Source: Bacillota bacterium (GTDB lineage: Bacteria; Bacillota; Clostridia; Lachnospirales; Lachnospiraceae). From it: a stretch of DNA of 64,000 bases. The DNA is taken from contig JAEWJZ010000014.1 in assembly GCA_023386315.1 (NCBI GenBank), forward strand, positions 588,068-652,067, in the 5' to 3' direction. Shown here piece after piece: positions 8,284-17,711 of this stretch (within the stretch, counting starts at the first letter, position 1; each line of letters starts with the position of its first letter). The notes under the pieces were generated by a model, which did no database searches, was not told the origin of the DNA, and worked only from the letters and a program-made list of their open reading frames with translations. Made by a program: the position numbers and the translations under genes.

Positions 8284-9891
8284 TTAAAACCATATAAAAG
8301 AAAAGATTATAATCAGTATCACAAGTGCGGCTCCCCCTCCCAATATGAAAGCCGGCCTTATATTACCCTCATCCCGTTCCATGACAGTCTCCGGTTCCGC
8401 CAGCATACCCCATGGACTAAGCACCAGAATTCCCTGGGGCATTTCTGAAGAATTACCGCTGCTTAGGAAATTTGAAAATTCCCTCCAGTCCCGTTCAATC
8501 AGTTTTCTGCCTTCCTTAAAGTCCTCTGCAGGTGTCTTTTTTTCTTTTGTAAAAAATGACTCCGGTTCTCTCCTGTCATCTGAAACTTCTTTTTTCTTTA
8601 GAAATTGCTGATAGGCAAAGCGGATCCCTTTATTAGCAGCCTCATTCACATCCGCCTTCGCCAAATATATATTCATCATATAATAAAAGATCTTATATAC
8701 ATCTTTTGCTTCAAAAACATGTTTTCTTACTGCTGCACCTGAATATTTCAGTGACGACTGCCTTACCATCTCCTGTATCAGCTCATCTGTCATCCGGTCA
8801 CCTGCTTCTCTTAAATCCATGGCGAGTCCTTTTTCCATTCCCAGATATGATACAAAAACCTGTGATTTTATTGACATAAGCGCCGCTAAAAATCCCCAGA
8901 GTTCTTCACTCTTTCCGGTTAATCCTGCCAGCTTAAACAAATTTCCCTCTCTGTTCATATATGCTGCAAAACGCTGGGCAGTCTCTAAATCTTTTATCTC
9001 ATAAGCCCTTCCGGTTTTCAGCGGAGATATGGTTAAACTTGCCCCCTGGGTTTTCCCTGCTTTATCCTTTAAAGAAGCACCTTTCTCCAGAATAATCATA
9101 GAGGTTTCTTTCATCAGGTTCTCCGCATATCCCGGATTATTTTTAATCGTTCCCGAACCTGCCGGCTGGTAAATGATTCCCATACCGGTTTCATTTCCTT
9201 TATCCAAAACCGGAGTTCTGATTCCGCTTTCATTAACACCCCCTGCCGGTTTTCCCGCCAAATCTCCGCGTCCAAAAATCTGGTTCAGCTCTGCCTCCGT
9301 TAAATTTTTTCCCATAACGCTGCGGCAGACTGCCCCCCGCAATGCGGTGATAGATATGGGAGATCCGTAATTCTTTAAAAGAAGCTCAAGATCCCCAAAG
9401 TGTGTCATCATCAGTTTTTGCAGCAGCAGAGATAATTCCTGATTCAGCCGCTCCGCTTCTCCTCCCTCCTGTGTTCCATGGGTAAGAACCGCCAGAAGAA
9501 GCTCCTTATAAATTCTTGCCAGCTGGTCTAATTTCTCCGGAACGGAAAGATTGTCAGAAGGACACCAATCCGCAAACTTACGAAAGGCTTCTTTCCATTC
9601 CTCTTCATCCCAGACATCCGGAGAATCACTAACGGAAGCAGTGTCTCTGGCCGGTCTGGACTTTTCTGATATCTCGGATTTTTCAGAATCACTGTTCTTT
9701 GCCTCTTCCTTCAAAGCCTGAGTCTGAGCAACGACCTCATTAAGCAGAATTTCTCCTGAGATTATTTTCTCATTCACTTTTAAAGCCTCAGCAGCCTGCT
9801 CCAGGCCTGCCTTCTCACTCATTTTACCCTCTGCTGTTCCCTCTGCCTTTAAATCCCCGGGGACCGCAGGGTCCTGCACCCTGATTTCCAT
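8284..9891 (-). CDS. Tail-anchored protein of unknown function
   Basis: This is a 535-residue, mostly hydrophilic, helix-rich protein with an acidic N-terminal 90 residues and a single hydrophobic C-terminal segment (last 20 residues, ALVILIIIFSFIWF). It looks like a cytoplasmic domain anchored by its tail. There is no signal peptide and no motif I recognise. It follows pyrC by 28 bp on the same strand and may be co-transcribed with it, but the content gives no link to pyrimidine synthesis. Confidence 0.7.
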   Translation of the reverse strand: MEIRVQDPAVPGDLKAEGTAEGKMSEKAGLEQAAEALKVNEKIISGEILLNEVVAQTQALKEEAKNSDSEKSEISEKSRPARDTASVSDSPDVWDEEEWKEAFRKFADWCPSDNLSVPEKLDQLARIYKELLLAVLTHGTQEGGEAERLNQELSLLLQKLMMTHFGDLELLLKNYGSPISITALRGAVCRSVMGKNLTEAELNQIFGRGDLAGKPAGGVNESGIRTPVLDKGNETGMGIIYQPAGSGTIKNNPGYAENLMKETSMIILEKGASLKDKAGKTQGASLTISPLKTGRAYEIKDLETAQRFAAYMNREGNLFKLAGLTGKSEELWGFLAALMSIKSQVFVSYLGMEKGLAMDLREAGDRMTDELIQEMVRQSSLKYSGAAVRKHVFEAKDVYKIFYYMMNIYLAKADVNEAANKGIRFAYQQFLKKKEVSDDRREPESFFTKEKKTPAEDFKEGRKLIERDWREFSNFLSSGNSSEMPQGILVLSPWGMLAEPETVMERDEGNIRPAFILGGGAALVILIIIFSFIWF

Positions 9892-9919
9892 CTTTTATCC
9901 TTTTCTGAAATATATCTGA

Positions 9920-11209
9920 TTAATCTTTTTCATCCTGATATACGATCTTACCCTTACAGATGGTATATTTTACTTTGCCAAAAAGCTTTTGCCCGGTAAA
10001 CGGAGAATTAGAGGATTTGGAAACGTATTCGCCTGCCGTCCACTCCTCTTCCGGGTCAAAAAGCACCAGATCTGCCATTCCGCCTGTTTTCAGTACTCCG
10101 CAGTCCAGACGGTATAATTTTGCCGGATTAATGCTCATCTTTTCCAACAGCTGCATCATCGTTAAATGCCCCTGCCTGACCAGAGTGGTCACTCCCAGCC
10201 CAAGGGCAGTTTCCAGACCAATAATTCCGCTGGGCGCCTCCAGCAGAGGCCTTGCTTTTTCTTCTGTACTGTGAGGTGCATGATCCGTAGCAATAATATC
10301 AATACTTCCATTTTTCAGGCCCTCTATGACAGCCAGGCGGTCTTCCTCTGTCCGAAGAGGCGGATTCATCTTTGCCAGACTTCCATGGGAAAGTACAGCT
10401 TCTTCTGTCAGAGTGAAATGATGGGGCGTCACTTCTGCATAAACATCTGCCCCTAAATCCTTTGCAAACCGTACCATGCGAACCGACGCGGCAGAACTGA
10501 TATGTTGAATGTCCACCGTAGCTTTTGTGTGGAGGGCAAGCATACAGTCTCTTGCCACCAGGCTGTCCTCTGCCTCTGCCGGAGAACCGTAAATACCAAG
10601 CCGGTCGGATACTGCTCCATGATTGACGCCGTTGTTTTCAATTAATGCAGGATCCTCCTCATGAAAGCTTAAAGGAAGGTTTAAACTGGCTGCTTTTTCC
10701 ATAGCCTTTTTCACGAGTTCGGAATCCATAAGCGGAATTCCGTCATCTGTAAAGCCTGCTGCTCCATGAGCTGCCAGTTCTTCCATATCAGTCAGTTCAC
10801 GCCCCTTCAGCCCTTTGGATACAGCCGCTGCATGGAGGACATTGATTCCTGTTTTCATTCCTTCCTTCTTCACATATTCCAATGTGTCTGCATTATCCAC
10901 CGGCGGCCTGGTATTTGCCATGCATACAACCGTTGTAAATCCGCCTTTGGCAGCTGCTCTTGCGCCAGTCTGAATATCCTCTTTATAAGTAAGACCAGGG
11001 TCCCGAAAATGAACATGTACATCCACAAGTCCCGGTGCGGCAATCAGACCAGAGGCATCAATCACCACATCTTCCTTTGACGTTGCAGCACCTGAAGGAA
11101 TCTGTCCTGTTCCCATCCCCACTATCATCCCATCTTCTATACAGATATCCATGTCCTGTTCTGTATTGGTTGCAGGATCTATTACATGAGCATTTTTAAT
11201 CCATATCAT
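9920..11209 (-). CDS. pyrC: Dihydroorotase
   Basis: This enzyme catalyses reversible cyclization of carbamoyl-aspartate to dihydroorotate in pyrimidine synthesis. It has 429 residues, the usual length for class I dihydroorotase. The zinc-binding motif HVHFRDPG is at 65-72, DDG at about 155 marks the second-metal region, and the distal signature reads IATDHAPHSTEEK. The start ATG overlaps the stop of the preceding membrane protein gene by 4 bases, so translation is probably coupled. No other pyr genes are in the window. Confidence 0.96.
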   Translation of the reverse strand: MIWIKNAHVIDPATNTEQDMDICIEDGMIVGMGTGQIPSGAATSKEDVVIDASGLIAAPGLVDVHVHFRDPGLTYKEDIQTGARAAAKGGFTTVVCMANTRPPVDNADTLEYVKKEGMKTGINVLHAAAVSKGLKGRELTDMEELAAHGAAGFTDDGIPLMDSELVKKAMEKAASLNLPLSFHEEDPALIENNGVNHGAVSDRLGIYGSPAEAEDSLVARDCMLALHTKATVDIQHISSAASVRMVRFAKDLGADVYAEVTPHHFTLTEEAVLSHGSLAKMNPPLRTEEDRLAVIEGLKNGSIDIIATDHAPHSTEEKARPLLEAPSGIIGLETALGLGVTTLVRQGHLTMMQLLEKMSINPAKLYRLDCGVLKTGGMADLVLFDPEEEWTAGEYVSKSSNSPFTGQKLFGKVKYTICKGKIVYQDEKD

Positions 11210-11679
11210 CGTTTCTTTCTCCCTTTCTCTTCTAATGCCCGTTTGCCCTTCTTTGCAGCAAAGTGAAAGAATCCCTGAGGCAGTTCAAAAACAAACACAA
11301 TACCAAGCACGATGGCTACCGCCACTTTCAGGGCCAGGAACCCTGTGCGGGCAGCAAGTGCCATGTCATCAGTCACAATATAGTAAGCAGTCCAGTATAC
11401 CAGCGCCCCCGGTACCAACGGAAAAATACCGGAAATCAAAAAGATGGTTACCGGGCACTGCTTTCTGACCGCGAATATTCTGGAAAGAAAAATTACTGCA
11501 ATCGTTGCAAACAGTGCAGATGACGGCTCTGAGAACCCCTGTATCAGCATACTGTATACAAACCAGCCTGTTCCGCCAATCAGACCACAATAAGGGTAGT
11601 ATATGGCAGGCACCCCAAACAGCAGGGCAAATGCAACCGTACCCAGGGCTGCAACTGCCATCTCATATAAAGCTGTCAC
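11206..11679 (-). CDS. Threonine/serine exporter family small subunit (DUF3815/ThrE C-terminal half)
   Basis: This 157-residue membrane protein has about four to five hydrophobic helices and the pattern VPAIYYPYCGLIGGTGWF typical of the small half of split ThrE/YjjB transporters. It overlaps the preceding large-half gene by 4 bp and the following pyrC by 4 bp. The two halves together should make one exporter for threonine, serine or small acids. The substrate is inferred from family only. Confidence 0.87.
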   Translation of the reverse strand: MTALYEMAVAALGTVAFALLFGVPAIYYPYCGLIGGTGWFVYSMLIQGFSEPSSALFATIAVIFLSRIFAVRKQCPVTIFLISGIFPLVPGALVYWTAYYIVTDDMALAARTGFLALKVAVAIVLGIVFVFELPQGFFHFAAKKGKRALEEKGRKKR

Positions 11680-12464
11680 AAAAATCCACCTCCTGTAAAC
11701 CGGTGAAGCAGGCCAAATACCAGTCCCACTCCCATGGCGATGCAGAAAAATACCAGCAGTGCATCCAGCATGCGGACAGAACCTGCGATATAATCTCCAT
11801 CTGCAATGTCACGTATGGCATTGGTAAATGCGACTCCTGGAATCAGGGGCATGATAGAACCAATAATCATGTAGTTTAAATGATCTCCCAGGTGAAGCAT
11901 ATATAACAGGGTGCACAGCGCAGTGACAAGCGCACCTCCTCCAATATTGCCTACCAGCTTGGAAAGATGGGGACCAAACAGATAAATCACATATACATAA
12001 AGCAGTACTCCGGGGAAAAACGCCGCTGCTGCATCCTTTAAATTGCCGCCGAACAAATAACAAAAGCAGGCACTTCCCACTCCTGATGCCAGAATCTGCA
12101 TTCTCTTTGATTTGCCCGGCATCTGCTGAATCAGTACCAGCCTGTCCCTGACCTCACAGGGAGCTAAGGATCCTCTCTCTATCTCTCTGGAGAGCTGATT
12201 GACTGCAGCCACCCGGTCTAAATGTGTTCCACTCACCGGAATGTGCTGAACCTTTGCAAATATTTCCTCTCTCTGGTTTCCTGCAGTAGTAAATATCCCG
12301 TTACTTAACACAAAAGAGCTGCAGGATTCGATTCCATAATGGCGGCAGATCCGGTCCATGGTTTCTTCCACCCGGAAGATCTCAGCTCCATTCTCCAGGA
12401 GAATATGACCTGCCAGCATGGCTGCATCTAAAACTTCACGCTCTTCCTCTTTCCGATCATTCAT
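11676..12464 (-). CDS. Threonine/serine exporter family large subunit (DUF1212/YjjP)
   Basis: This protein has a cytosolic N-terminal region with the family motif (ILLENGAEIFRVEETMDRI, residues about 20-38), followed by about five transmembrane helices. The ATG at 12464 is preceded by CAGGAG ten bases upstream. A longer reading frame extends into the upstream gene, but that start lacks a ribosome site. It pairs with the 157-residue small half downstream. Confidence 0.87.
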   Translation of the reverse strand: MNDRKEEEREVLDAAMLAGHILLENGAEIFRVEETMDRICRHYGIESCSSFVLSNGIFTTAGNQREEIFAKVQHIPVSGTHLDRVAAVNQLSREIERGSLAPCEVRDRLVLIQQMPGKSKRMQILASGVGSACFCYLFGGNLKDAAAAFFPGVLLYVYVIYLFGPHLSKLVGNIGGGALVTALCTLLYMLHLGDHLNYMIIGSIMPLIPGVAFTNAIRDIADGDYIAGSVRMLDALLVFFCIAMGVGLVFGLLHRFTGGGFL

Positions 12465-12468
12465 GAAT

Positions 12469-13197
12469 TTAAAGCTCCTGTCCCAGAATAAAGGATTCTC
12501 CGTCCCTTTCAATCATAATAATCCTGTCCCGGTAAGGGGCGGAAACTTCCATGTCCTTTAACTGCCCAATTACGGAAAAGTTCCCCCAGCAGTGCATTGG
12601 AAAAGCATGTAATACCTCCGCCTTTCTCATAAATTCATCAAATCCAAGATAGAAGGCTCTCTCCTGTCTGGGGTCCAGAGGCAGAAAAGCCGCATCAATC
12701 TTCATTCCGGCCAGCTTATCCACTTCCAATGAATACTTCTTTGCCATATCACGGTTCCAATCCTCGGGTTCGCCTTCCCATCTCCAGTTGTTTAAATCCC
12801 CTGCATGATATATGGCTGCGCCATCCACTTTTATCAGAAAAGCAACCCCTTCATCTGTAGAATCGAAGGTTGTAACTTCCATCTGTGTATACCCGCCGTC
12901 ATTGTACGAAAGTCTGAAAGTCTCCCCCGGTTTTACAAATAAAGTGCGTTCTCTCAGCTCCTCTTTAACCTTTTTTTTAGAAATATCGTCAGAAAGAACA
13001 TAATGAACTTCTCTTAATTCAGTTCCCAAATCAAAGATCTTATCCGAAAAATGATCTCCGTGACGGTGGCTGGCGAAGATGATAAGTGGTTTATTCATGT
13101 CCAGTTCCGGGAGCGGACCCTGGGTATAATCAAAAAGCAGGGCGGCAGAACTTAGTTCTACCAGGAATGCACTGTGATGAACGTAAGTAATTTTCAT
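12469..13197 (-). CDS. Metallo-beta-lactamase-fold metal-dependent hydrolase
   Basis: This 242-residue protein resembles the UlaG-like group of the MBL superfamily. The metal motif SHRHGDHF (H44, H46, D48, H49) is present, followed by YHAGDLNNW near residue 130 and a late conserved MHCWG. It is likely cytosolic with no signal peptide. The substrate is unknown. It lies just upstream of the exporter pair and probably belongs to the same transcript. Confidence 0.87.
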   Translation of the reverse strand: MKITYVHHSAFLVELSSAALLFDYTQGPLPELDMNKPLIIFASHRHGDHFSDKIFDLGTELREVHYVLSDDISKKKVKEELRERTLFVKPGETFRLSYNDGGYTQMEVTTFDSTDEGVAFLIKVDGAAIYHAGDLNNWRWEGEPEDWNRDMAKKYSLEVDKLAGMKIDAAFLPLDPRQERAFYLGFDEFMRKAEVLHAFPMHCWGNFSVIGQLKDMEVSAPYRDRIIMIERDGESFILGQEL

Positions 13198-13274
13198 GAA
13201 AAGCGGCCTCCTATTAATAACTGTTTGGAAAAATTATATCACATACTGATCCGTTCTGCATAGCAGATGTGCGC

Positions 13275-13304
13275 AAAAAAAAGGCGGAGACATTCGTCCC
13301 CGCC
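13275..13304 (-). terminator. Strong intrinsic terminator
   Basis: GGCGGGGAC and GTCTCCGCC pair around GAAT on the minus strand and run into eight T. It ends the small lipoprotein transcript. Confidence 0.85.
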
Positions 13305-13346
13305 CGCGGAAATTTTCATTCCTTCTAAGCTGTTATTTCTATATAA

Positions 13347-13652
13347 TTAGTTAGCAGCCTTTGTAGACTCTGCAGCTTCAGAAGATACTTCTTCGCTGGA
13401 TGCTTCTTCAGAAGACTCTTTTACAGATGCTTCTTCTTTTGTTTCTTCTACAGACTCAGAAGATTCCTCTGTTGTAACTTCTTCTTTAGCAGCTGCTTCT
13501 GTTGTAACTGCTTCTTTTGTAACTGCCTCTGTTGTAACTGCTTCTGTTGCTGCTGTTGTTTCAGCAGTCTTTGTGCTGCCACATGCAGAAATTGCTGCCA
13601 TTGTTAATACTGCTACGCCTGTAAGTACAAGTTTCTTTGTTGTTAATTTCAT
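13347..13652 (-). CDS. Low-complexity Thr/Glu/Ser/Ala-rich lipoprotein
   Basis: This is a 101-residue protein with a signal peptide and lipobox AISAC (Cys24). The mature part is almost entirely Thr, Glu, Ser, Ala and Val in short repeats (TTEAV, EEASS). It is probably an unstructured acidic surface peptide. A good promoter, GGAGGAG ribosome site and strong terminator support a real, well-expressed gene. The function is unknown. Confidence 0.8.
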   Translation of the reverse strand: MKLTTKKLVLTGVAVLTMAAISACGSTKTAETTAATEAVTTEAVTKEAVTTEAAAKEEVTTEESSESVEETKEEASVKESSEEASSEEVSSEAAESTKAAN

Positions 13653-13739
13653 AATTATTCTCCTCCTTGCGGCTACCTATGTTTTATTGTTGAATATGTA
13701 TGCCGCGGCTTCTTTTTTTTATTTCTAAAGCCGAGACAC

Positions 13740-13768
13740 AGTTTAACACCTTCAGAAAATAAAGTCAA
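13740..13768 (-). promoter_or_regulatory. Promoter of the low-complexity lipoprotein gene
   Basis: TTGACT (13768-13763) and TAAACT (13745-13740) are separated by 17 bases. The following leader contains a CGGCTT/AAGCCG hairpin around 13710-13733. Between this promoter and the next one (13769-13989) I see only AT-rich sequence. Confidence 0.75.
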
Positions 13769-13989
13769 TGAATTCATTATGATTTTTTTCTTAATTTAAA
13801 AGTGGTAAATTCTTAATTAAATTTACAAATAGCCATGATATGTCAAATAATAAATTATTAATTTATACTCTTGAGTTTTTTTTATTCTATTTGTTTGGAT
13901 TTTGTCCATTCGAAAAACAGAATAGTTTTTTTGCAGTATACTTATTTATTTTTGTGTATTTTTACCAAATCTATTTCTCTTTATCACCG

Positions 13990-14018
13990 TTGCAGTTAAT
14001 TTCCGCACCTGCTATACT
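13990..14018 (+). promoter_or_regulatory. Promoter of the nitroreductase gene
   Basis: TTGCAG and TATACT are separated by 17 bases, about 45 bases before the ATG. Confidence 0.75.
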
Positions 14019-14064
14019 TTATAAATAACTACTTATTGATCATGATTAACAGGAGGAATCAAAT

Positions 14065-14634
14065 ATGTTAAAAGAACTCGTCTCCAAGTGCCGTACATAC
14101 CGCCGCTTCTATCAGGAAACTCCTATTCCTGAGGAGGATTTGCTGGAACTCATTGATCTGGCCAGACTTACTGCTTCAACCGCCAACTCTCAGGCTCTGA
14201 AATTCAGGATCAGTCATACAACGGAGGAAAATGCCCTGATTTTTGATACCCTGGGCTGGGCTGGAGCACTTCCGGACTGGGATGGACCGGAAGAAGGCGA
14301 GCGTCCCTCTGCCTACATCGTGATTCTCTGCGATTTGTCACTTGGAAAGAATAAACTCATTGATGATGGTATCGCCGCTCAGACCATTATGCTGGGTGCG
14401 GTAGAAAAGGGCTACGGCGGCTGTATGCTGGGAAATGTGCGGAGAAGCCAGCTGGCCGAAGCACTTGGTATAGATACTTCTCTTTATTCAGTTGATCTTG
14501 TTCTGGCTCTTGGAAAGCCAAAGGAAGAAGTGGTCATCGTACCTGTAAAGGAGGACGGAAACGTCACTTATTACAGAGACGAAAACCAGATTCACTATGT
14601 TCCAAAAAGAGCATTAAAGGATATCATTATGTGA
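14065..14634 (+). CDS. Nitroreductase family FMN protein
   Basis: This 189-residue flavoprotein is of the short nitroreductase type. The FMN phosphate-binding Arg residues are in the N-terminal RTYRRFYQ (10-17), TASTANSQALKFRI (about 37-50) matches the family, and GIAAQTIMLGAVEKGYGGC (about 102-120) is the conserved core. The start follows AGGAGG by eight bases. These enzymes reduce nitro or quinone compounds with NAD(P)H. The physiological substrate is unknown. It is monocistronic between a good promoter and terminator. Confidence 0.92.
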   Translation: MLKELVSKCRTYRRFYQETPIPEEDLLELIDLARLTASTANSQALKFRISHTTEENALIFDTLGWAGALPDWDGPEEGERPSAYIVILCDLSLGKNKLIDDGIAAQTIMLGAVEKGYGGCMLGNVRRSQLAEALGIDTSLYSVDLVLALGKPKEEVVIVPVKEDGNVTYYRDENQIHYVPKRALKDIIM

Positions 14635-14652
14635 TTTTATTAAAACCGTGAA

Positions 14653-14689
14653 AAACAGCCGGCCCGGAAAATCCCGGTACCGGCTGTTT
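14653..14689. terminator. Bidirectional terminator
   Basis: AAACAGCCGG and CCGGCTGTTT form a 10-bp stem that lies between the nitroreductase gene and the convergent zinc-ribbon gene and overlaps the latter's stop codon. Confidence 0.8.
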
Positions 14690-15068
14690 AAAATTTCTGT
14701 CCGCATTTGGGACAATACTCAAAATCCTCAGTTGTTTCATATCCGCAGTGGGTACATTGCCTTTTATTCCACTCCCCATTTCTCCGGCCGGATTGAACCA
14801 GCGTTAAATCCTGTTCCTCAATTTCAACCGGCTCTCTCCGGCTTAATTTCTTTCCCTTTTCTCCGTCCAGCTCATAAACTGTATTACAGCAGGACATCTG
14901 TACATAATAATGTCTGTTCCATTTTATAATGGGAATAAAAAATACACTGAAATAGCTGTAGGTCATAAATACCTGATATCTGCCATAGCCGCCGCATAAG
15001 GCACAGATCACTGTCTTTGTATAATCAAACAGCTTTTTTCCCTGACTCATTCCGCATATGAAAAACAT
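14688..15068 (-). CDS. Zinc-ribbon domain protein
   Basis: This 126-residue protein ends in a zinc ribbon: CTHCGYETTEDFEYCPKCGQ near the C-terminus gives two CxxC pairs. A central hydrophobic stretch around YSYFSVFFIPIIKW may touch the membrane. The ATG at 15068 is chosen because AGGAGG lies six bases upstream. An in-frame start at 15113 lies before that site. The role is unknown. Confidence 0.7.
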   Translation of the reverse strand: MFFICGMSQGKKLFDYTKTVICALCGGYGRYQVFMTYSYFSVFFIPIIKWNRHYYVQMSCCNTVYELDGEKGKKLSRREPVEIEEQDLTLVQSGRRNGEWNKRQCTHCGYETTEDFEYCPKCGQKF

Positions 15069-15166
15069 CACATTCCTCCTAATGCAGCCAGCAGCAGTAA
15101 AATTGGCTGGCATTACTTTTGATTAAGAGTATAGCATAAAAAGAGCATATATCATAGCGGATTCTT

Positions 15167-15220
15167 GAAGGAGCCATTGCTCCATAAGTGATATCTCACT
15201 TATTTTGCAACGGCCCCCTC
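15167..15220 (-). terminator. Flagellin 3' hairpin with strand-specific G-U pairs
   Basis: In the minus-strand RNA, 15220-15207 (GAGGGGGCCGTTGC) pairs completely with 15180-15167 (GCAATGGCTCCTTC) through 11 Watson-Crick and 3 G-U pairs. Inside sits a second perfect hairpin, AAGTGA-GATA-TCACTT. The opposite strand would have A-C mismatches at the three wobble sites, so the structure belongs to the flagellin mRNA. Confidence 0.65.
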
Positions 15221-15243
15221 AAAATAAATATATTAAATATCTA

Positions 15244-17604
15244 TTACTTTAATAACTGAAGCACACCCTCAGGTATCTGATTTGCCTGAGCCAGCATTGC
15301 CTGAGATGCCTGAACAAGAATTTTGTTCTTGGTTAATGACATCATTTCAGAAGCCATATCTACATCACGAACACGTGACTCAGCAGCTGACATATTTTCT
15401 TTTGTTACACTAAGGTTGTTAATCGTATGCTCCAGACGATTCTGTACAGCACCCAGGTCACCACGGGTAGAAGAAACCTGATTGATTGCATTCTTTATCT
15501 GACCTATAGCAGCCTTAGCTCCCTGCTGAGTACTTACATCTACAACTGCGATCCCTAAGCTTTTAGTATCCATGTTGCCAATGGTAACACCAACCTGCTG
15601 ATAGGTGTCACTGGTATCACCAGCCTGTATTGTTAAACCTCCGGTTTTATTCTTCAGTTTTTCTCCATCTTCAATGGTGAGCTTATTACCAGTAATATCT
15701 GCTTTCACGCCATCATTAGAGAGAGCCATCTGCAAATTCTTTGCAGTATCGGCATCTGTACTTCCAATAATAACTGCCGTATTACCCTCCTTTATTTTAG
15801 TAGGATCTCCAGAATCAGAAGCTTTGATAAACTGATAATTTTTTCCTCCTACAGAAATGGTATCTCCCGCGGAGATCCCGGCATTATTAAAGGTTAAGGT
15901 TTTGCTGGCCCGTTTAGATGTTTGAGTATTTGAAAGTGTGCCGACTGCACCACTGGCTGAATCAGTGGTAGCTAAACTATTTACTTTGGCACCATCTTTA
16001 CCACCAAGCGCTTCAAAGGTTATCTCGTGTGTAGAAGCATCCACTTTTGCTTTAAATAGACCCTTGGTATCTTCACTATTATTAATTGCATCTACGATTG
16101 ACTGGGCAGTTTTTCCGACATTCGTTCCATCAGCTGTGTATTTAACCTGAACTGCCTTTCTGTTTCCATCCGCATCCTCGTAGCCAACCGACAGTGTTTG
16201 TTCGCCTGCCGTTCCGGCTGTAGGTGTAAATGTGTACTCGGAATTAACAGCATCATCGGTTCCCACAGTGACTCCAATGGTTGATGACTTCATATCAATT
16301 GGATTATTAAATGAAACTGTTTTATCTGAGGTTTTTAATTGATTTTCATCACCGATTTTTAACTTTCCATCTGGTGTTAAGGAGGCAGAGCTGATTCCTG
16401 CATTCTTCATTGCAGCCACTAAATTTTTCTTTGTATCTGCATCTGTCTCGCCAATAACAACACGAACATTTCCGTTGGAGACATTATAGTCATCTGCTGC
16501 TCTCATCTCAAACGTATGATCGCCAATGGTAATTTTGTTTCCTGATGCAAGATCGCCACTCGCCAGAGCTAAATACTTAAATGCATCGGTTGCAGCAGTT
16601 GTAACACCGGCTGTTGATGGTGTGGTCGATAAATCGGTATTTTGTGCGTAATCAGCAAGTGCATCTACAGCACCTGTATCATCAATCTTTCTTTGCTTAA
16701 CAGTAACAGACTGTAATCCTATACCGCTTGTCCCGCTTTCTTTACTTGTTGCACTGATTTTAATACCGTCGTCACCGACCTTTTCAAATTTTACATCGTC
16801 AAAGAGTTTTTTCAGCTCATCAAGTGTCTGCGAGTTATCTGCTGCAAATTCAGCATCTAAACTGCCGCCAATTCCATTTTTCATTAGATCATCTAATTTT
16901 GTAGCCAGGGTTCCGGTATCAGCCACACTCTTAAACTTAAATTTAAGGATATGATTATTGCCTGCTGTATCCGTTAATGTAAATTCATACTGCATCGGAT
17001 CTGTTGGTGATACTGCGGTAGATCCATCAGTTTTACTACTATCTAAGTCAAGAGAAACCGAAAATTGACCCTTAGTAGCATTCTGTGTATGTACAGTAGT
17101 ATCTGCAAGACCTTCTACCTTCGTTGTTCCGGCAACAGTCGCCTTAGCTGCAGCTGCAATTTTACTCGCAGCAGACGCTCCAAGAGAACCATCTAATACC
17201 TTGATGCCATTATAGTTCGTAGACTCTGAAATCCGGTTGATTTCATCCTTTAATGAATTTACCTCTTTCTGAAGATTGGCACGGTCAACATTATCATCAT
17301 ATGTACCATTAGCAGACTGCGTTGCAAGTTCTGTCATACGGTTCAGCATGGAATGTACTTCTGTCAGTGCACCTTCTGCTGTCTGAACCAGCGAGATACC
17401 ATCATTAGCATTCTTCTGAGCAGTCTCAAGTCCTGTAATCTGTGCTCTCATCTTCTCGGAAATCGCCAGACCTGCAGCATCATCACCTGCACGGTTGATT
17501 CGGTAACCGGAAGATAATTTTTCCAGGTTCTTTGACGTAGCATTATTATTGCTTCCTAATTGTCCATAAGCGTTTAACGCTGCAATATTGTGTTGAATTC
17601 TCAT
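15244..17604 (-). CDS. fliC: Flagellin with large duplicated central domain
   Basis: This is the main filament protein, 786 residues, much longer than the common 270-500. The N-terminal D0/D1 core ([16 protein letters not shown], about 1-140) and the C-terminal core (about 690-786, ending in GVLQLLK) are well conserved. The middle is a surface domain containing two related blocks, each with a V-IG-TDADT-KNL motif followed by KL-I-D. The ATG at 17604 follows AAGGAGG by seven bases. csrA lies just upstream and a CsrA-type hairpin is in the leader, so translation is probably repressed by CsrA. The export, hook and chaperone genes are not in the window. Confidence 0.95.
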   Translation of the reverse strand: MRIQHNIAALNAYGQLGSNNNATSKNLEKLSSGYRINRAGDDAAGLAISEKMRAQITGLETAQKNANDGISLVQTAEGALTEVHSMLNRMTELATQSANGTYDDNVDRANLQKEVNSLKDEINRISESTNYNGIKVLDGSLGASAASKIAAAAKATVAGTTKVEGLADTTVHTQNATKGQFSVSLDLDSSKTDGSTAVSPTDPMQYEFTLTDTAGNNHILKFKFKSVADTGTLATKLDDLMKNGIGGSLDAEFAADNSQTLDELKKLFDDVKFEKVGDDGIKISATSKESGTSGIGLQSVTVKQRKIDDTGAVDALADYAQNTDLSTTPSTAGVTTAATDAFKYLALASGDLASGNKITIGDHTFEMRAADDYNVSNGNVRVVIGETDADTKKNLVAAMKNAGISSASLTPDGKLKIGDENQLKTSDKTVSFNNPIDMKSSTIGVTVGTDDAVNSEYTFTPTAGTAGEQTLSVGYEDADGNRKAVQVKYTADGTNVGKTAQSIVDAINNSEDTKGLFKAKVDASTHEITFEALGGKDGAKVNSLATTDSASGAVGTLSNTQTSKRASKTLTFNNAGISAGDTISVGGKNYQFIKASDSGDPTKIKEGNTAVIIGSTDADTAKNLQMALSNDGVKADITGNKLTIEDGEKLKNKTGGLTIQAGDTSDTYQQVGVTIGNMDTKSLGIAVVDVSTQQGAKAAIGQIKNAINQVSSTRGDLGAVQNRLEHTINNLSVTKENMSAAESRVRDVDMASEMMSLTKNKILVQASQAMLAQANQIPEGVLQLLK

Positions 17605-17628
17605 AAATTTACCTCCTTGAATGAAGAC

Positions 17629-17647
17629 GGGGACTTCCTTTTCCCCC
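17629..17647 (-). promoter_or_regulatory. Candidate CsrA-binding hairpin in the flagellin leader
   Basis: On the minus strand GGGGA and TCCCC form a stem with an eight-base loop AAAGGAAG that displays GGA, as CsrA requires. It ends 25 bases before the ATG. The ribosome site CAAGGAGG contains a second GGA, giving two sites as in the Bacillus hag leader. Confidence 0.65.
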
Positions 17648-17665
17648 ATGTATTTTTTTATTCCA

Positions 17666-17696
17666 AACTATTCATCCGGGCCCTGGCTGAATAGTT
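17666..17696. repeat. Inverted repeat between csrA and flagellin
   Basis: AACTATTCA and TGAATAGTT (9 bp) flank a spacer with GGGCCC at its centre. No T run follows on either side, so it is probably not a terminator. It may be a processing or mRNA-stability hairpin, or an operator. Confidence 0.45.
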
Positions 17697-17711
17697 GAAA
17701 GCGTGATTATC

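Noticed and set aside
13840..14028. Open frame on the plus strand encoding 62 hydrophobic residues
   Set aside because: AT-rich sequence that overlaps the nitroreductase promoter. No ribosome site and composition typical of chance frames.
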